Of a stretch of 64,000 nt of DNA, positions 22,061 to 36,460 are shown in pieces. Location of the stretch: contig NC_085121.1 of the NCBI RefSeq assembly GCF_030269925.1, forward strand, positions 8,635,501 through 8,699,500. The letters are read 5' to 3'. Position 1 is the stretch's first letter; each line of letters begins with the position of its first letter. The notes under the pieces were generated by a model. That model was not told the origin of the DNA, did no database searches, and saw nothing but the letters and a program-made list of their open reading frames with translations. The DNA is from Bombyx mori (Eukaryota > Arthropoda > Insecta > Lepidoptera > Bombycidae). Made by a program: the position numbers and the translations under genes.

Positions 22061-23190
22061 AACATATGTGTCAGCAATGCTATTTAAACTGCCTAAATTC
22101 AGAAATGCAACGCTATCTAAAATTGTTTGCATAATGTACTCGAAAGTAAAGTCATAGGTTTTTTTCTTAATAAATAGGAAACGACACGTGCTCCTCAATG
22201 AGACAAGCATACATCAAATTCAAATTCGTGGTAAAAGCTAGGTACACAATCAAATGAGTCATGTGACAAACTGACGCAGGCGCGTAGGCGCTTCACATAA
22301 AATCTCACTGGCGACGTAGAATCTGCCGCCCGCTCAATTGGACTCAATTGGTTTAATTGACTTCAATTGAAATGACCTCGCGTACTCTTTCCAGCTCCCG
22401 TTTCTAGCATGACACTTGTTCATGTTCATTATTTTTTTGGAGCTCACTAAAGCACTTTAAAATTATGATTGATCCAAATAAATCCAGTGCATTTTTAGAC
22501 GGTCTGAATAAAAATTTATTCTTCTGAAATAAGTTACACTGATAGTTTTAATTAATCTTAGAAGTTTCTTGTTGGTCTGGAACCATAACATCAATTAGTA
22601 TCTTGAAGATTGTCGACGGTTTTATTTTCCGAGTATAAATTGTGGTTTGGAGGGTAGAACAAAATTGATCCCCAATACAATCAAGCCCATGTTGAAACGT
22701 CTGGCGGTAGCCATGTTGCAATGTCTTTTAAACTCCGGTCCCTACTCAATTACCAAGTCTGCCAAATATAAATGGACGTTTTCTAAAATTTTAAAATTAC
22801 GACTCCCTAAGCTAGTTAACGCCCGTGACTACTGTACCATGGGTTGTGGCTCATCGAACAAACATTGGTGAGATTAACAGGTTTATATGCTGTTTTTTTT
22901 ATGTTTAGTATAATATAGGTATACAAATATTTGTACGTATTTTAGTATGTATATTAGTCTCTGGTTCCCATAGTACAGGGAATCTTAAGTTTGGTACGAG
23001 GTGACCGTGTGTGACTCGTCCCCGATTATTATTATTATTATTTGAACTACACAGAAGTTACTCTGATTATAACAGGCACGATGACGGAATGCCGCTATAA
23101 AGACACATTTTGGCACGTGTCCTATCCGGTGGACAATTGATCTTAATTAGGAAATGGCGGTGCGATGCGATTGTGACATACGATGTCCGT
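22061..23190. other. Intergenic, no gene recognised
   Basis: An open frame at 22647-22871 has no domain signature. A short palindrome of CAATTG-containing repeats lies at about 22334-22372 (AATTGGACTCAATTGG and following). Otherwise nothing was seen. Confidence 0.45.
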
Positions 23191-23191
23191 C

Positions 23192-23197
23192 TTTATT
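23192..23197 (-). terminator. Poly(A) signal of the LDLa membrane gene
   Basis: AATAAA on the minus strand, about 80 nt beyond the stop codon at 23276. Confidence 0.6.
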
Positions 23198-23275
23198 TCT
23201 GAATTTGTAACATTAAAACTTAATGCAGCAAAAGTTGATACAATAATAATGGTAATATAATAAATAGTATAGAAT

Positions 23276-26200
23276 TCAGTCACGCCTTTTCTTCTTCGAC
23301 TTTGTTTTCCAGAAATATGTTTTGTCTTTGTTCTCGTTTGATTCATTATTTTCTTGAATTGTTTCCAAATCGCTTAGACGCTTCGATCTCTCCAGTTTAT
23401 GTTGACGCCTAATTTTGTTTTCATCAAGCCCTGTCGATTCTGATATAATTGACAGACTATCTTGAAAACGTAAATGTTTACTTCTTCGCTCCGAACTACC
23501 TTCGTGTACTTGAGCATTTGATAAAAAGGAGCTAGAAGTGGGACTGTTGTCATTCAAGGATTGATTTAAATTGTCATACTCATAACATTTAAGTTCGGCT
23601 TCTTCAAGTACTTTTTTGAATTTTGAATTTATGTTTACTGAACTGACTGAATGAGCCTTCGACGTTGAAGGCTTTGACGCTTGAAAGAATTTTAAAACAT
23701 TTAATTCTTCATCATTAACTTGGCAATTAAAATTATCTGGGTCTAAAAATGAATATTCATCCGACAGTACCAAATTTTCTGAAACTGAACATTCTAGAGA
23801 CTTCAAATCATTTTTCTTAAATTGAGTGTTCTGAAAATCTTTCAATGCAATGCCATTTTCCGTTTGGACTCCGGTATTAACTGATGGAATTCCTAACATC
23901 TTTCGTATCTCAAACTCGGTAAAAGAAAACCTTTTCTTCGCTTTCATGTTGTCGTTTGATAGACCGGACACCATGATATCACTATTTTCTATCGATTTAA
24001 ATTTATGTCGGAGATATTTACAGCAAAAAAAGTCAATTAACAATCTAATACAAGATTTTTTCTTTTTGTTTCCATCTTGATCACCATCATACATTAAATC
24101 ATCTTCTGGATGACCAAGATATACCAGTTTGGAATCATTGTCGATTTCATTAGGAGATCGCATTACACTTTTCAGTAATAACCTGAAAGTACATAATACA
24201 TGAAGCTTTCTTGTCTCTTGCATAACTCCAGCCACCATACCTTCTACTTATACTATGCATATAGGTATATATACAACATATTCAAACAGAATCGTAATAA
24301 AATAAATAAGTAGGTACGGATTGTTGTTATTTTATGCAAAAAAGTAAAATAAACTTTTGATTATTTGATTAATTAAGGAAAACAAAAGTGAAACGAATGT
24401 ACTCTATTTAAAAAAAAAGTGTCTTGTGGGTTGATGAATTACTTTTTGGGTCGGTAAAATAACATGACAATGACTCCTTTTCATATTAATTTAAATTATA
24501 ATTATTGACAGACTCGTATTTCCTGCACGAAAATTAAATTGTAAACAGATTGATGGTCTGTGTGTTCGTGCGCGCTAATCTTCACACAGACTGAACTGAA
24601 ATTTAAGAATAGTTTTCAGTGGTCTATCGTAATAAGTTAACTGGTTTGAATGAATTAGACCATTATTTGTCTCAATGTTTCATACAAATACAAACAAGAT
24701 AAAACGCAAAAACCAAACCAAAAAATCTAGATAATTTGTCAAAGCTTATGATCCGTAAAGACGCAAAATACAAATTTGTTTAACTATACTTTTTTTCCAT
24801 CAATTAGGTTTTGGGAGGCAATTCGAGAACAACAATAGCAATATGTTTAATATTAATATGTTCTTACATGTTTTCTTCGCCGTTCGAGTACACAAAAAAG
24901 GCCTCAGAAACACTAGGTACACATTTCTTGATCCAATACTGTACAATGTACAATGCCGTAAATAAAACTGCCAGTAAAGTAAATGAAGCAAGATACATAT
25001 TATGTTCAAAACCAGTTGATCGACACAACAAACGATCTTCATCGTAAATGTCTGAAAAGAAATGAAAAAAGGTAAAAAAAATCCAAAGTCACAAGTGGAT
25101 ATCAAAAATAATAAAAGTAATTGAAAGTAAAGCCCACTTCTTTACAATGTTAATGAAAAAGCTTTCGTCATATTGTTGAAGTTGTGTGCAGTATTGAAAT
25201 GTATATACGGGCCGTCAATTTAATAATTGTTTCACAATCAGAAATACCATAAGAACCACAATTCGGCACTCCATCACACATAGAACTTGTATCTATGCAT
25301 ATTCGGGTACCATAAACATGACATTCCATTTGTGTATTGGAACACCTTGAATTCATATCTGATAAAGCACGGGCAGGAGTTAACACTAGCGTCATATAGT
25401 CCATCTGGAAATTAAATATAACAAAATCGCAAATTAATCACCATAAGGTAGATAAAAATTTGACGAGAAAATAACTAACACTGAGCAAACGAAAAAAAGT
25501 TAAGTCCAAGGTAATCCTGATCTCTCTCTCATTATTTGTGATGTCAATTTTATTGAAAACTAGCTGACCCGGCAGACTTCGTAGTGCCTCAATCGATAAA
25601 TAAAAGACCTAAATTTTTGTATAAAATAAACTTAAAATAAACAAAAGGAATCCGTCCGACGGGGAACACATCAAAGGAAAAACAAAATTGTTATTTTTAT
25701 TTAATTCCGAGCATTTTCATATTTATCTACATTTTAAACCTTCTCTGGATTTTCACAAATAATTCAAGACCAAAATTAGCCAAATCGGTCCAGCCGTTCT
25801 CGAGTTTTAGCGAGACTAACGAACAGCAATTCATTTTTATATATAAAGATAGATTACGTAATCTCTTATAATAAAAATAAATAGTTATGGTCTAAGAGCT
25901 GAAAATTTCGAAAACTATCCACAACAAATTACTCAATTGTAACAAGAAATGTAAGAGCATTTCTTAATTGTTCTATAACTTTCTATAAACACGGAGACAG
26001 ACTGTCACCACTTCATTCATAATTCGCATAGCGAACGACCGTACTGCTTGGAGCAGTTCATAAAACTTTAACTTGTCATCATATTTTATCAATATGAAGT
26101 ACTTCTGTGCGTAGACAAAATATTCACTCACACATCTACATAAGTATTAAAAACTGAAATAAAAGATTTTGCAACAGATCATCCTAGTAAGCCGGTAATA

Positions 26201-29200
26201 GCTTACGCGTTTCATCGTAATTTTATTGTTCAGATGTGCAGTTGATAATAATGAAAATATTATAAATTGAGTTTCTCATTCTGCACGATATTGTGTACTC
26301 CCTGCTGATCCAATCACTTGAATTCTTTTTTATTCTGTTACACACAGGCATATGCATGCTAGTATTTTATTAGTAAAAATGGTACTGTGAGTAGCATTAA
26401 AACAATACACGTTCTAATTTGTAAAGTGTAATAATAAATATGAAAAGTATAGTCTTAGTAGGTATATAATCGTAATAGATTATTTGTGCATTCAAAACCC
26501 TTTTCAGCGAAACCAGCTATCCCGTATTACCTTAAACTGCAAAGTAGGAACGAATAGAAAAATTAATAAAATAGATTAGTTTTACTATATTTATAGTTAT
26601 TTATATACTAACCTAATAATCGACATTTGACCATAACCACTGATACTTTGATACACTGATACTTTAAAATTAAGATACATTTTCTTCTTTTTTTTCTCGT
26701 TCTTTCGTATCTTCTTTTTCGTTTTATTTATTGTTTTATTATCAAACATTTGTAATAAACACTGAATCCAAAATTATGTCTTTCAAAAAATAAAAGAATT
26801 CGGTGGACAAACAAAGTAAAAAAAAATGTACTTAACTGTTTTGTTTATTATATATATACACTCGAAGCAATGAATATTGGTCACCTAAAGAAACCTATAA
26901 ATATTGGAAACTAAGAATGCTAGCCTAATGAAATAAATTGTGTTTAGTAGACAATTAAATACCGCTTAAATTAAAGTAATAAAATTTATGTCACTACACT
27001 TTATTCATTAAAAATTACATAAAAAAGAATAAACAGCTGATCTCACCTTAAATCAAAAATAGGAAACATGACATTTTTGTACAACAATATGTTTTAATTT
27101 TATTTTAATTTGTTGTATTACCTCCTTATGTTTGCATTACGTACTGAGTTTATGCGGTTTGGCACGCTGTACAACAAGTTTCTTATACGATTTTGGTAAA
27201 CATTCGCTTATACCTCTGTGAGAACAATTTTGAGCTCACAAAGCGTGATTGGGGGAGGGTTTCGATGTTTTACGCATGTCCCTAATAACTATTAACTTTC
27301 TAATAACTATTAACTATGTACTAAACAATAGAATAAACAATTTTAAGAATAAACCGTAACAGTAACACTGTCTTTTTACTTAAATAATAAAGTACTGACG
27401 GTTTTCTGAACGACTTACACTTTTTAAGAATAATTAACTCAATAACTCACCGTGAAATTATCTATGGCAATGACGATTTTCGATGAATTAAACAAATAGA
27501 TTAACTTAGACGTCGATTCGCTACTATCACATATGTTTAGCTTTAGTGCACCCAAAGAGTGGCTTAGTTGGCGTAAAGCCAAACGGCCAGAGTTCTGTGA
27601 GATAATTTATATTAAATAAGAACCATTGATTAGCGTTTGTTTAATGTTCGTGGCTATAAATATAATACTTAGTCTGGCCATAAATACTGTCACAATTAAA
27701 AATAAACAAAATATTACATTTGAATTTGGAATCTGTCATTTTTATATGATTGCTCATTGAGTTTTCTCATTTTGGCGCCAATATATTGTACAATATTTTG
27801 CAATATTAAAATGGAGTGAGGTGATAAAGAGAACCGAATCGCTGTGATTGCATTACACAAAGTAGGTATGGAGCCAAATGCAATTTTTAAAACTCTCCAT
27901 ACGCTTGGTATTAGTAAAATATTTGTGTACCGGGCTATTAATAGGTGCAATGAGACCTCCTCTGTTTGTGACAGAAAAAGATCTGGCCGTCCACGTAGTG
28001 TTCGTACGAAAAAGGTGGTCAAAGCAGTAAGGGAAAGAATTCGAAGAAATCCTGTCCGAATGCAAAATATTTTATCTCGGGAGATGAAGATAGCACCTAG
28101 AACCGTGTCGCGTATTTTAAAAGATGACTTAGGACTTGCAGCCTATAAGAGACGTACTGGTCATTTCTTAACTGATAATTTAAAAGAGAATAGGGTGGTA
28201 AAATCGAAACAACTACTAAAGCGGTACGCAAAGGGAGGTCATAGAAAAATGTTGTTTGCGGGTGAGAATTTTTTTACAATTGAGCAACATTTTAACAAAC
28301 AAAATGACCGTATTTATGCTCAAAGCTCTAAGGAAGCTTCCCAATTAGTCGACAGAGTGCAACGTGGGCACTATCCGACTTCAGTGATGGTTTGGTGGGG
28401 TATTAGCTATGAACGAGTGACTGAGCTACTTTTGTGAAAAGGTATCAAAACATCGGCACAAGTGTATCAAGATACCATTCTTGAGAAGGTAGTGAAGCCC
28501 CTTAACAACACCATGTTCAATAATCAAGACTGGTCCTTCCAACAAGACTCGGTGCCAGGTCATAAAGCTCGGTCTACGCAGTCTTGGTTGGAAACGAACG
28601 TTTCGGACTTCATCAGAGCTGAAGACTGGCCGTCGTCTAGTCCCGATCTTAATCCGCTGGATTATGATTTATGGTCAGTTTTAGAGAGTACGGCTTGCTC
28701 TAAACGCCATGATAATTTGGAGTCCCTAAAACAATCCGTACGATTGGCAGTGAAAATTTTTCCCATGGAAAGAGTGCGTGCTTATAGAAGAACGTTGAAG
28801 CCAGTTATCAATAGTGATAACTGGCCTCAACGTTTAAAGGACTGTATTGCAGCCAATGGAGGCTTCGAATAAGCTTTTTATACTTTAAATTTTTTTATAT
28901 TTATATATTAAACTAACACACTGTAAAAGTAATAAATGTTATTTGCAATAGAATTTTTTTATTGTAGCAGTATTTATGGCCAGACTAAGTATAAATGAAT
29001 ACGATTGAGACAAAAATATTTAATATAATTTATATAGAGCAACAAAATACTGTAAAAGCTCATTATTCACGCTTCCTTCATTCGCGTTTATACTATTCGC
29101 GGGTTAAATAAATGCGACCCAATTCCTATATTCACTGTTAAAGATTTCTTCATTCATTAATATATTTAATTTTTATCATAACTCAAAGTCATTCTTTTAT

Positions 29201-32200
29201 CGCAGAAGTCGATCATAAGCACATACAAGTTACGTGCTTATTAAAAACGATAATAGCCTAATGGATTAGAATATTGACATCATCAGTTGCCAATCGATAG
29301 TTAGATCTGCGCTAATAGAGAGTCTAGTTCGTATTGTTTGAAAAACCGTATTGAAAATACTGTGAAGAATTAATCGAGATTATCTCCGGGACTATTTATT
29401 TTTTATTTTTGCTACATATTCGAAAACCGTTCTTTTATCGGTAATATCAATGAGTGGCCGTAGACTCTCGTTTGTTTCCGTTTTGTACGTAAACAATTAT
29501 TCTATTAGTATTTGGAGTTAGTATTTTAACACGTATTAGCGAAATTTCACCTCAACATCTGCTATTTCCAAATATCCCTGATTACTTTGCGTGTCGTATG
29601 AATCTTCATTGGACATGTTCGTTAATTCAACATCGACAGTCTTCTCTTTTATAACGTACGGACGAGCATTTTCCACATCGATTAGCTTTATAAATCTTCT
29701 ATCACGCTTTAATCTTTAAAATGCAGAACTATATATCCTTAATGTTTTATTAAATAACAACAATATAGTTCTCTGAGAATCTTACATAGAAGGTACTGTA
29801 GTATTAATCTGATTTGTCTGGTTTAATACATCGGCTATGGCAGGAGCAACTTGTACTAAATTTTCCCATGATTTATGATCAACAAGTGATCCTACCGCTG
29901 GTTTTGTACTGAAAAAAAAACCTGTATTTTTTTCTTCCACTTAGCACCGAGTGCATTACAATATCTGTACCACTTAATGATTTTGTAAGTAAGCCAGAAG
30001 CACAAAGACCTTTTATATTAATAAACAATTCATCCATATAAAACCCACAAATTAGTTATGAAGATAAATAAAAGCCTTTTATTTCGTGCAAGTGACTTAT
30101 AAAAACAAAATTAAATCTATGTGATCTATGTGAATAGTTGTCTAACAATTGTGTTTGTTGAATAATATTAGGTACTATATCCACTCCACGCAAGGATCCC
30201 TCCTCGGATAAAGGCCTCCTCCAAGAATAGCCAATCTTCTCTAGATTGGGTTTTTTCAACCCAATTTGTAGTTGCTACTTTCTTTATAGCTAGCTTCTTC
30301 CCATCTAGTGTATATTATTGAAGTATTGAAGATACTTAAATTAAATATACTTTTACCGTAGATATGTATAATACTGTGATCACACATTACCAGGAGAAGA
30401 CGTAAGTAAGAAGTCCGTAAAAAAACAGGAATTTCAAGCCTTTTCACGTTACAGCACAGATAAATATTACAATCTCATTGTGGAGAATGATTGCATATAA
30501 AATTATGCTTTTATACCTACCTTTTATATCCGGTATGATTGAATAAAGAATCATTCGATGATGAATTTGATTCGATGTCTGAAATGAAAATGATGCTTGT
30601 TAGGGAATTTTTCAACTTTTCTTTTGATAATAAAAAATATTTTAGTTCACCCGTGTCGTCTTCGATATCAGGAACATATATTTCTGAAGAGTAAGCCGAC
30701 GTGGTTTCCATATTTTCAAAACTAGATTCTCGATTTAAAACGCTGTTGTATATTTCAGTTTTATTCATTGGGGGCATAGGCTTAGTGAATTGCAATGAAA
30801 TAGTTTTTTCTGTTTGGCTAAGAAACTTGGAATCGCTGAAATATCGTTTTTAAATTAGCCATTAACTTCAAGCTAATATCTAACGAATTATAACTATGTA
30901 AATATAGTGATGGGAAAAGTTGAACCCAACAACATCAACAATTCAAAATGTACACATTTTTCAAAGTTGATTCATGTAAAATATTAGAGAACTTTCCGAT
31001 AGGATACGACTTACAAATCGTTTCTGAGATGTATGTAATATTTACTTTCAAAATCAACGAACTAAAATTATAACTATTTTTCGTACATCCAAACAGAATA
31101 ATAATAATAAGCAACTGTAATAATAACAAATTACTGGTAGGACCTTTTGTGATTCCGCACAGGTAGGTACCACCGCCCTGCCTATTTCCGCCGTGAAGCA
31201 GTAATGCGTTTCGGTTTGAAGGGCCGTTGTAACTATACTGAGAGCTTAGAACTTATATCTCAAGGTGGGTGGTGCATTTACGTTGTAGATGTCTACGGGC
31301 TCCAGTAACCACTTAACACCAGGTGGGCTGTGAGCTCGTCCACCCATCTAAGCAATAAAAAAAAAACATTATTCCTCTGCACAAGAATAGTTTTCCCAGT
31401 TCCTGGTTTTTCTTTATACATAAATGAGTTGTAGAGGATTTTTGGAAAATATTCCTATACCTATTACAACTATTTTCAATTAAAATATATAATTAATTTA
31501 ATGTTATTTACTTACATGTAAGTCGCTATAGGAAGCGTCGTTACAACTTGCAGGTTTGGAATAATTTTAACCGTATTATATAAAGACAAATTTGGCAATA
31601 GATATACTGCAAATTAATATTTATTTATATAGGATACGCATTAATATATATTCTATACTAGCTGACCCGGCAGACTTCGTAGTGCCTCAATCGATAGGTA
31701 AATAAAAGACCTAAACTTTTGTATAAAATAAACTTAAAACAAACAAAAGGAATCCGTCCGACGGGGGGGGGACACATCAAAGGAAAAATAAAATTGTTAT
31801 TTTTATTTAATTCCGAGCATTTTCATATTTATTTACCTTTTAAACCTTCTCTGGACTTCCACAAATTATTCAAGACCAAAATTAGCCAAATCGGTCTAGC
31901 CGTTCTCAAGTTTTAGCGAGACTAACGAACAGCAATTCATTTTTATATATATAGAAGAAGAAGAAGACTATACATTTTTCTGATCCCTGGTACGAAATGG
32001 TTTGCGGGATAGTCGTTGTTTTAGTGCAATAAAAACTTCGAGCTCTTTTCTCGATATGGGTGAAGAAGGCATTCAGGTTGTATTGTGACGTCAGCTCATC
32101 CATGGATTTAGTGCAATAAACAATATAATCACAAATTAAAGAATGACGGTACCGTTAATTACAAAAATTATAGTTTTTGCGGGCTTGATTTTTATTACAC

Positions 32201-35200
32201 GATGTTTATTCCTCTACCGTGGAAGTCAATCGTGAACATTTGTTACCTAACGTATTTCATCAGAAAAATTGGTACCCGTCTGCGGGATTCGAACATCGAC
32301 GCAGTCGCATTTCTACGTTGTATGTATGACTAATATTATGTGAATTTTACTTATCTATATATATAAAAATGAATTGCTGTTCGTTAATCTCGCTAAAACT
32401 CGAGAACGGCTGGACTGATTTGGCTAATTTTGGTCTTGAATTATTTGCGGAAGTCCAGAGAAGGTTTAAAAGGTAGATAAATATGAAAATACTTGGAATT
32501 AATTAAATTTTAGGTATTTTATTTATCGATTGAGGCACTACGAAGTCTGTCGGTTGAGCTAGTACTATAATAATTGTGATATTTGTGATGACGCAATGGT
32601 TATGGGTCTACTCACTATTGTTGACGGTCTAAATATATTAATTATGTATTAAGTTTAAAAAAAATACCGCTTTTGTTATTATCCAAGTTAAGACTATTCC
32701 AATCTTTCATGAACGACATTTTATGTTGTTCGCTTTTATTGCTCGAGTCGTTCTTTAGGACACTCATCAGATGCTCGATAAGCCTCCACGAGTTTGTACT
32801 GCTCAGATTAGATTTTGCCTTTAGAGGTGAGAGGATGGAAGTTACTGAAGACAATTTGGTTTTTGTTTTCAATATCCTTGGTTTAGTAATAAAATATTTT
32901 AATTCATCTGTAAAGTGATAATTTATTGAGGCAGTTCCTCCTCCGTATACATATTATGTAATGTAACTATGACTATTGCATCCAACGAAAACCTCTTCAA
33001 TGTTTTTTTTTATTAGGCATAAAATATCGTCGGATTTATATTTAATAAGAGGTGAAAAATTAAATAATATTGTATGAGCTATACATATTTCAATTTATGT
33101 ATTGTATGTATGTATTTTTAGGTAGGTATACGTGTGTGTTCAATATATTTAATGCATTTATTGGAGTACGTGTATTTTTGTATGTGTTTATGTTTTTAGT
33201 TTATGTTTCAATGCATCTACAATTACATATTATTATTTCCTCTGCCGTACCTTTGGATGATTGGTATTACTATTTCGCCTTAGGCATTAAGTCCGCCAAT
33301 GTGTATAAATACATGAAGTGTAATAAATAAAAATAAAATGAAGTTTATATAAATGAAAATTAAATACGTACTGAACTTTTGTCTTTCGGAGAAAGGTCGA
33401 GTTTGTAAAGTTCCAAATAATGTTCTATGCATATTTCCAAAATGTAATAATTTATTTGAATTGTTCTTAAGTTTTTTGTATTTATTTCTTCGTTTTGTAG
33501 ATATTAGTTCTTTGTAATTGTTCATCAATCTGTTGAAAATGTTATTAATAAATAAATCATTTATTGTAAATGATTGTATTATTTTTTCATTTCTTAGTAA
33601 CTATTTTAGTTACTTCGTTCTAACGATAATTTATTTAAAAATATCCCACGAAATATTTAAGACCTCTAAAATGCCCTACACCTGTGGGTAATACGTTCAT
33701 GTTCTCATTAATTTTCGATTCATTCCTTCGATTCGATTCATTCATTTTGATTCATTCGATTACCTACCTTATCATTTCCATGTTCAGGTCTATTGTACTA
33801 AGGAAAGAAAAAAAAAGGTACCCGACTAAAATGGCCGTAACATACGGACAAACCGACTGGTCAGACTGGCCACAGTGTGAACGTCGTCGCCTTCCTTGAC
33901 ACAGTCAGTCCAAGTCCCATACACATATTTGAACAATGACTATCCTTTATACCACAATGCGTGATTGCTTTGCGGCACAAATAGAACGGATGTGCATCTC
34001 ATAGCTTTCCCTAAACAGCTCCTGACGGATGCTTCTAATCTACTGTCGATACTGTTGGATACTGCGAGTATTAACGCTAGTAGCGACCAAAGTACACGTC
34101 ACTGCACTCGTCGAACTTGTTGTAGAGCTCTTCTCAGCGGGCCAATGGCTCATGCACTTGCAAAACAGCTTCCCTTGGGCTGTTAGACCTACTTAAAACG
34201 CGCTTTGGTAGCTGTTAGCAAACCCTCCCCTCCCGATTGTGCCTTCGAGTTTGTTCACTGTGTTATTAGTTAATCAGCAAGGGCTCTAGGCCAAATGCAA
34301 TTCTTCCATACAAAAAACTCGACCCACAAACAGTGCTTAAAATAGGAAATAGGAAGGGGTGGAGGCATATTGGAGGTAGGAAAACTAAGTGAATATTTTA
34401 TTCCAGGAACGGTAGCAATAACACAAGGAAGTCGATCACCGTGGTACGTGAGGAATGTAGATCTTCACGACGACTTAAATCTAGAACCGATATGTAAGTA
34501 TCTTAAGGAAGCGTCAGAACGCTACTTTAAAAAAGCGACGCAGCAAAATAACTAACTCAAACTCTGTGCCGAGTTCGACGAGTACGGTTACCGGGCTCCC
34601 TACTACTAGTGTTAGAGCTAAAAGCGCTTAATGCAAGGGTTTGGACATACCTCTTATCTGGTGTAAACACATTTTGTTGTGATTTAGATACAGAAAATTC
34701 AGCTGCTTCTGTTGCATTCGCGACAGAAAACTGAACTAATGGAATTAAGCTTGTTTCGTAAGCTTTTTCTGGTCTAAAACATAAATCAACACGATTATTT
34801 ATATTTTTACAACGTATTCGTAACGATAGACTCCCGGAACCCGCGTAAATAAGGGCTTATAGTCCAGCATAGCAATCCGAGGGATTCGATAGCTCCATAC
34901 ACAAAAGATTGGTTCTCTAAAATTGTTTTCTTCGGTTTCTGCGAGTCGTAGACATAATTCAAATTCCTTTTACGTTACGTTACAATTATGCTTAACGTCA
35001 GAAATAATAAAAAAACATGAGATTAAAACATATTAAAAGCATTTTTGATGATCCGGCTTTAAATGTATTTTATTTTTCAATTCTCAACATCAATCTGTAC
35101 AGTGTAGATTGTGTCCTCGTCTATAATATTTAGATTATTATTTTGACAGCGGCTTGGCTCTGCCCCTGGCATTGCTGAAGTCCATGGGCGACGGTAACCA

Positions 35201-36425
35201 CTCACCATCAGATAGGCCGTATGCTCGTTGGCATACAAGGGCAATAAAAAAAAGATTAATATTTTTTTATAATAACTATGGCTTTTGATCTAGGTATCTC
35301 TTTGTAAAACCTATATAATTTGTTCAAGATCTTACCGAGGTGCTACGTCATACAAAACATCGAGTAAATTGATAATATCGAAACGATTTCTCATCGAGTC
35401 TTTACTGTCTCCTGATATAACAACGCCAGAAATATTAACTATTGGCACTTCGACTGTAATGTAATCTTTATGATCATTGTTTTGTATCGAGTTTTTATTT
35501 TGTTCGCTATTTTCATTTTTAACGTTATCATCGTTCGATCCGGTATCATCGTCACTGAAATGTAAATATATCTTACAATATATCTTACATAGTGTTTCTG
35601 TTGTTGAGCCAACAGATCAGGAGGTGTCAACAAAGTTATGTAAGATTTTCAGGGTTCAGTGTCTTTCAGATTTCGCTCACATTCACGGATAACACAGCTT
35701 TTTTGACACAATGAACATATTGCCACTTTGTTTTCATAGTCGTGATACATTCTAAAGTGATCCCGTCTAGCAATCAGAAATACCTATCGATCCATATGCA
35801 GCACACCTTTTGCGACATTTTTTTTTATTGCCCTTGTAGGCAGACGAGCATACGGCCCACCTGATAGTGAGTGGTTACCATCGCCCATGGACTTCAGCAA
35901 TGCCAGGGGCAGAGCCAAGCCGGTGCCTACCGGTAATGATGCATACGGGAACTCTCACTTATCAGTTGGATTTTATGTTCATCCAGGATGCCTACGGGCA
36001 CTAAGCTCGCTATCACTACGATAAGACAGACGGGGGCTGAGTAATGGTTGTTCCACACTTCAAACCAAAACGCATCATCCTTCGCGGCATGATCTAGGTA
36101 TAACTAACATAATAACGAAATACCACCATATCGTAATATTGAAGTCTATATTTACGTGGAATCAGTCGCATCGGTAGTTTTAAGTGAATAATAACGAATC
36201 GTGTTATCTTTCTTTCGCTTTATCAACGTTTCCGGAACGTCACCCCAGTAACCACCGAAATTTTCATCAACGTCGTATACAAGCAGCTGACTTCTACTTC
36301 CTGAACAAGATCTAAGGAGACTCTCAGTCGATAAAATTTCTATGACGAGAATAATATCGTTATCCACTTCTGTTCTGTAAATGAAGTTTACCAGTAATTA
36401 CTTATTTATTTATTTATTTATTTAC

Positions 36426-36460
<35 letters not shown>

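Noticed and set aside
22647..22871. 74-codon open frame
   Set aside because: No recognisable motif, no splice context and no neighbouring exon in frame.
25209..25404. A separate small LDLa gene starting at the ATG at 25404
   Set aside because: The ATG lies directly after a splice acceptor (TTTCCAG) and has no signal peptide. Phase and sequence join it to the exon ending at 29551, so it is an internal exon.
32642..32667. A C-terminus for the LDLa protein at the TAA near 32642
   Set aside because: A donor (G|GTATTT at 32667) precedes the stop, and phase carries the frame to the exon 31606-31516.
36152..36155. A stop ending a short gene at 36152
   Set aside because: The donor AC|GTAAAT at 36155 precedes it, and the next exon (35554) continues the frame without a break.
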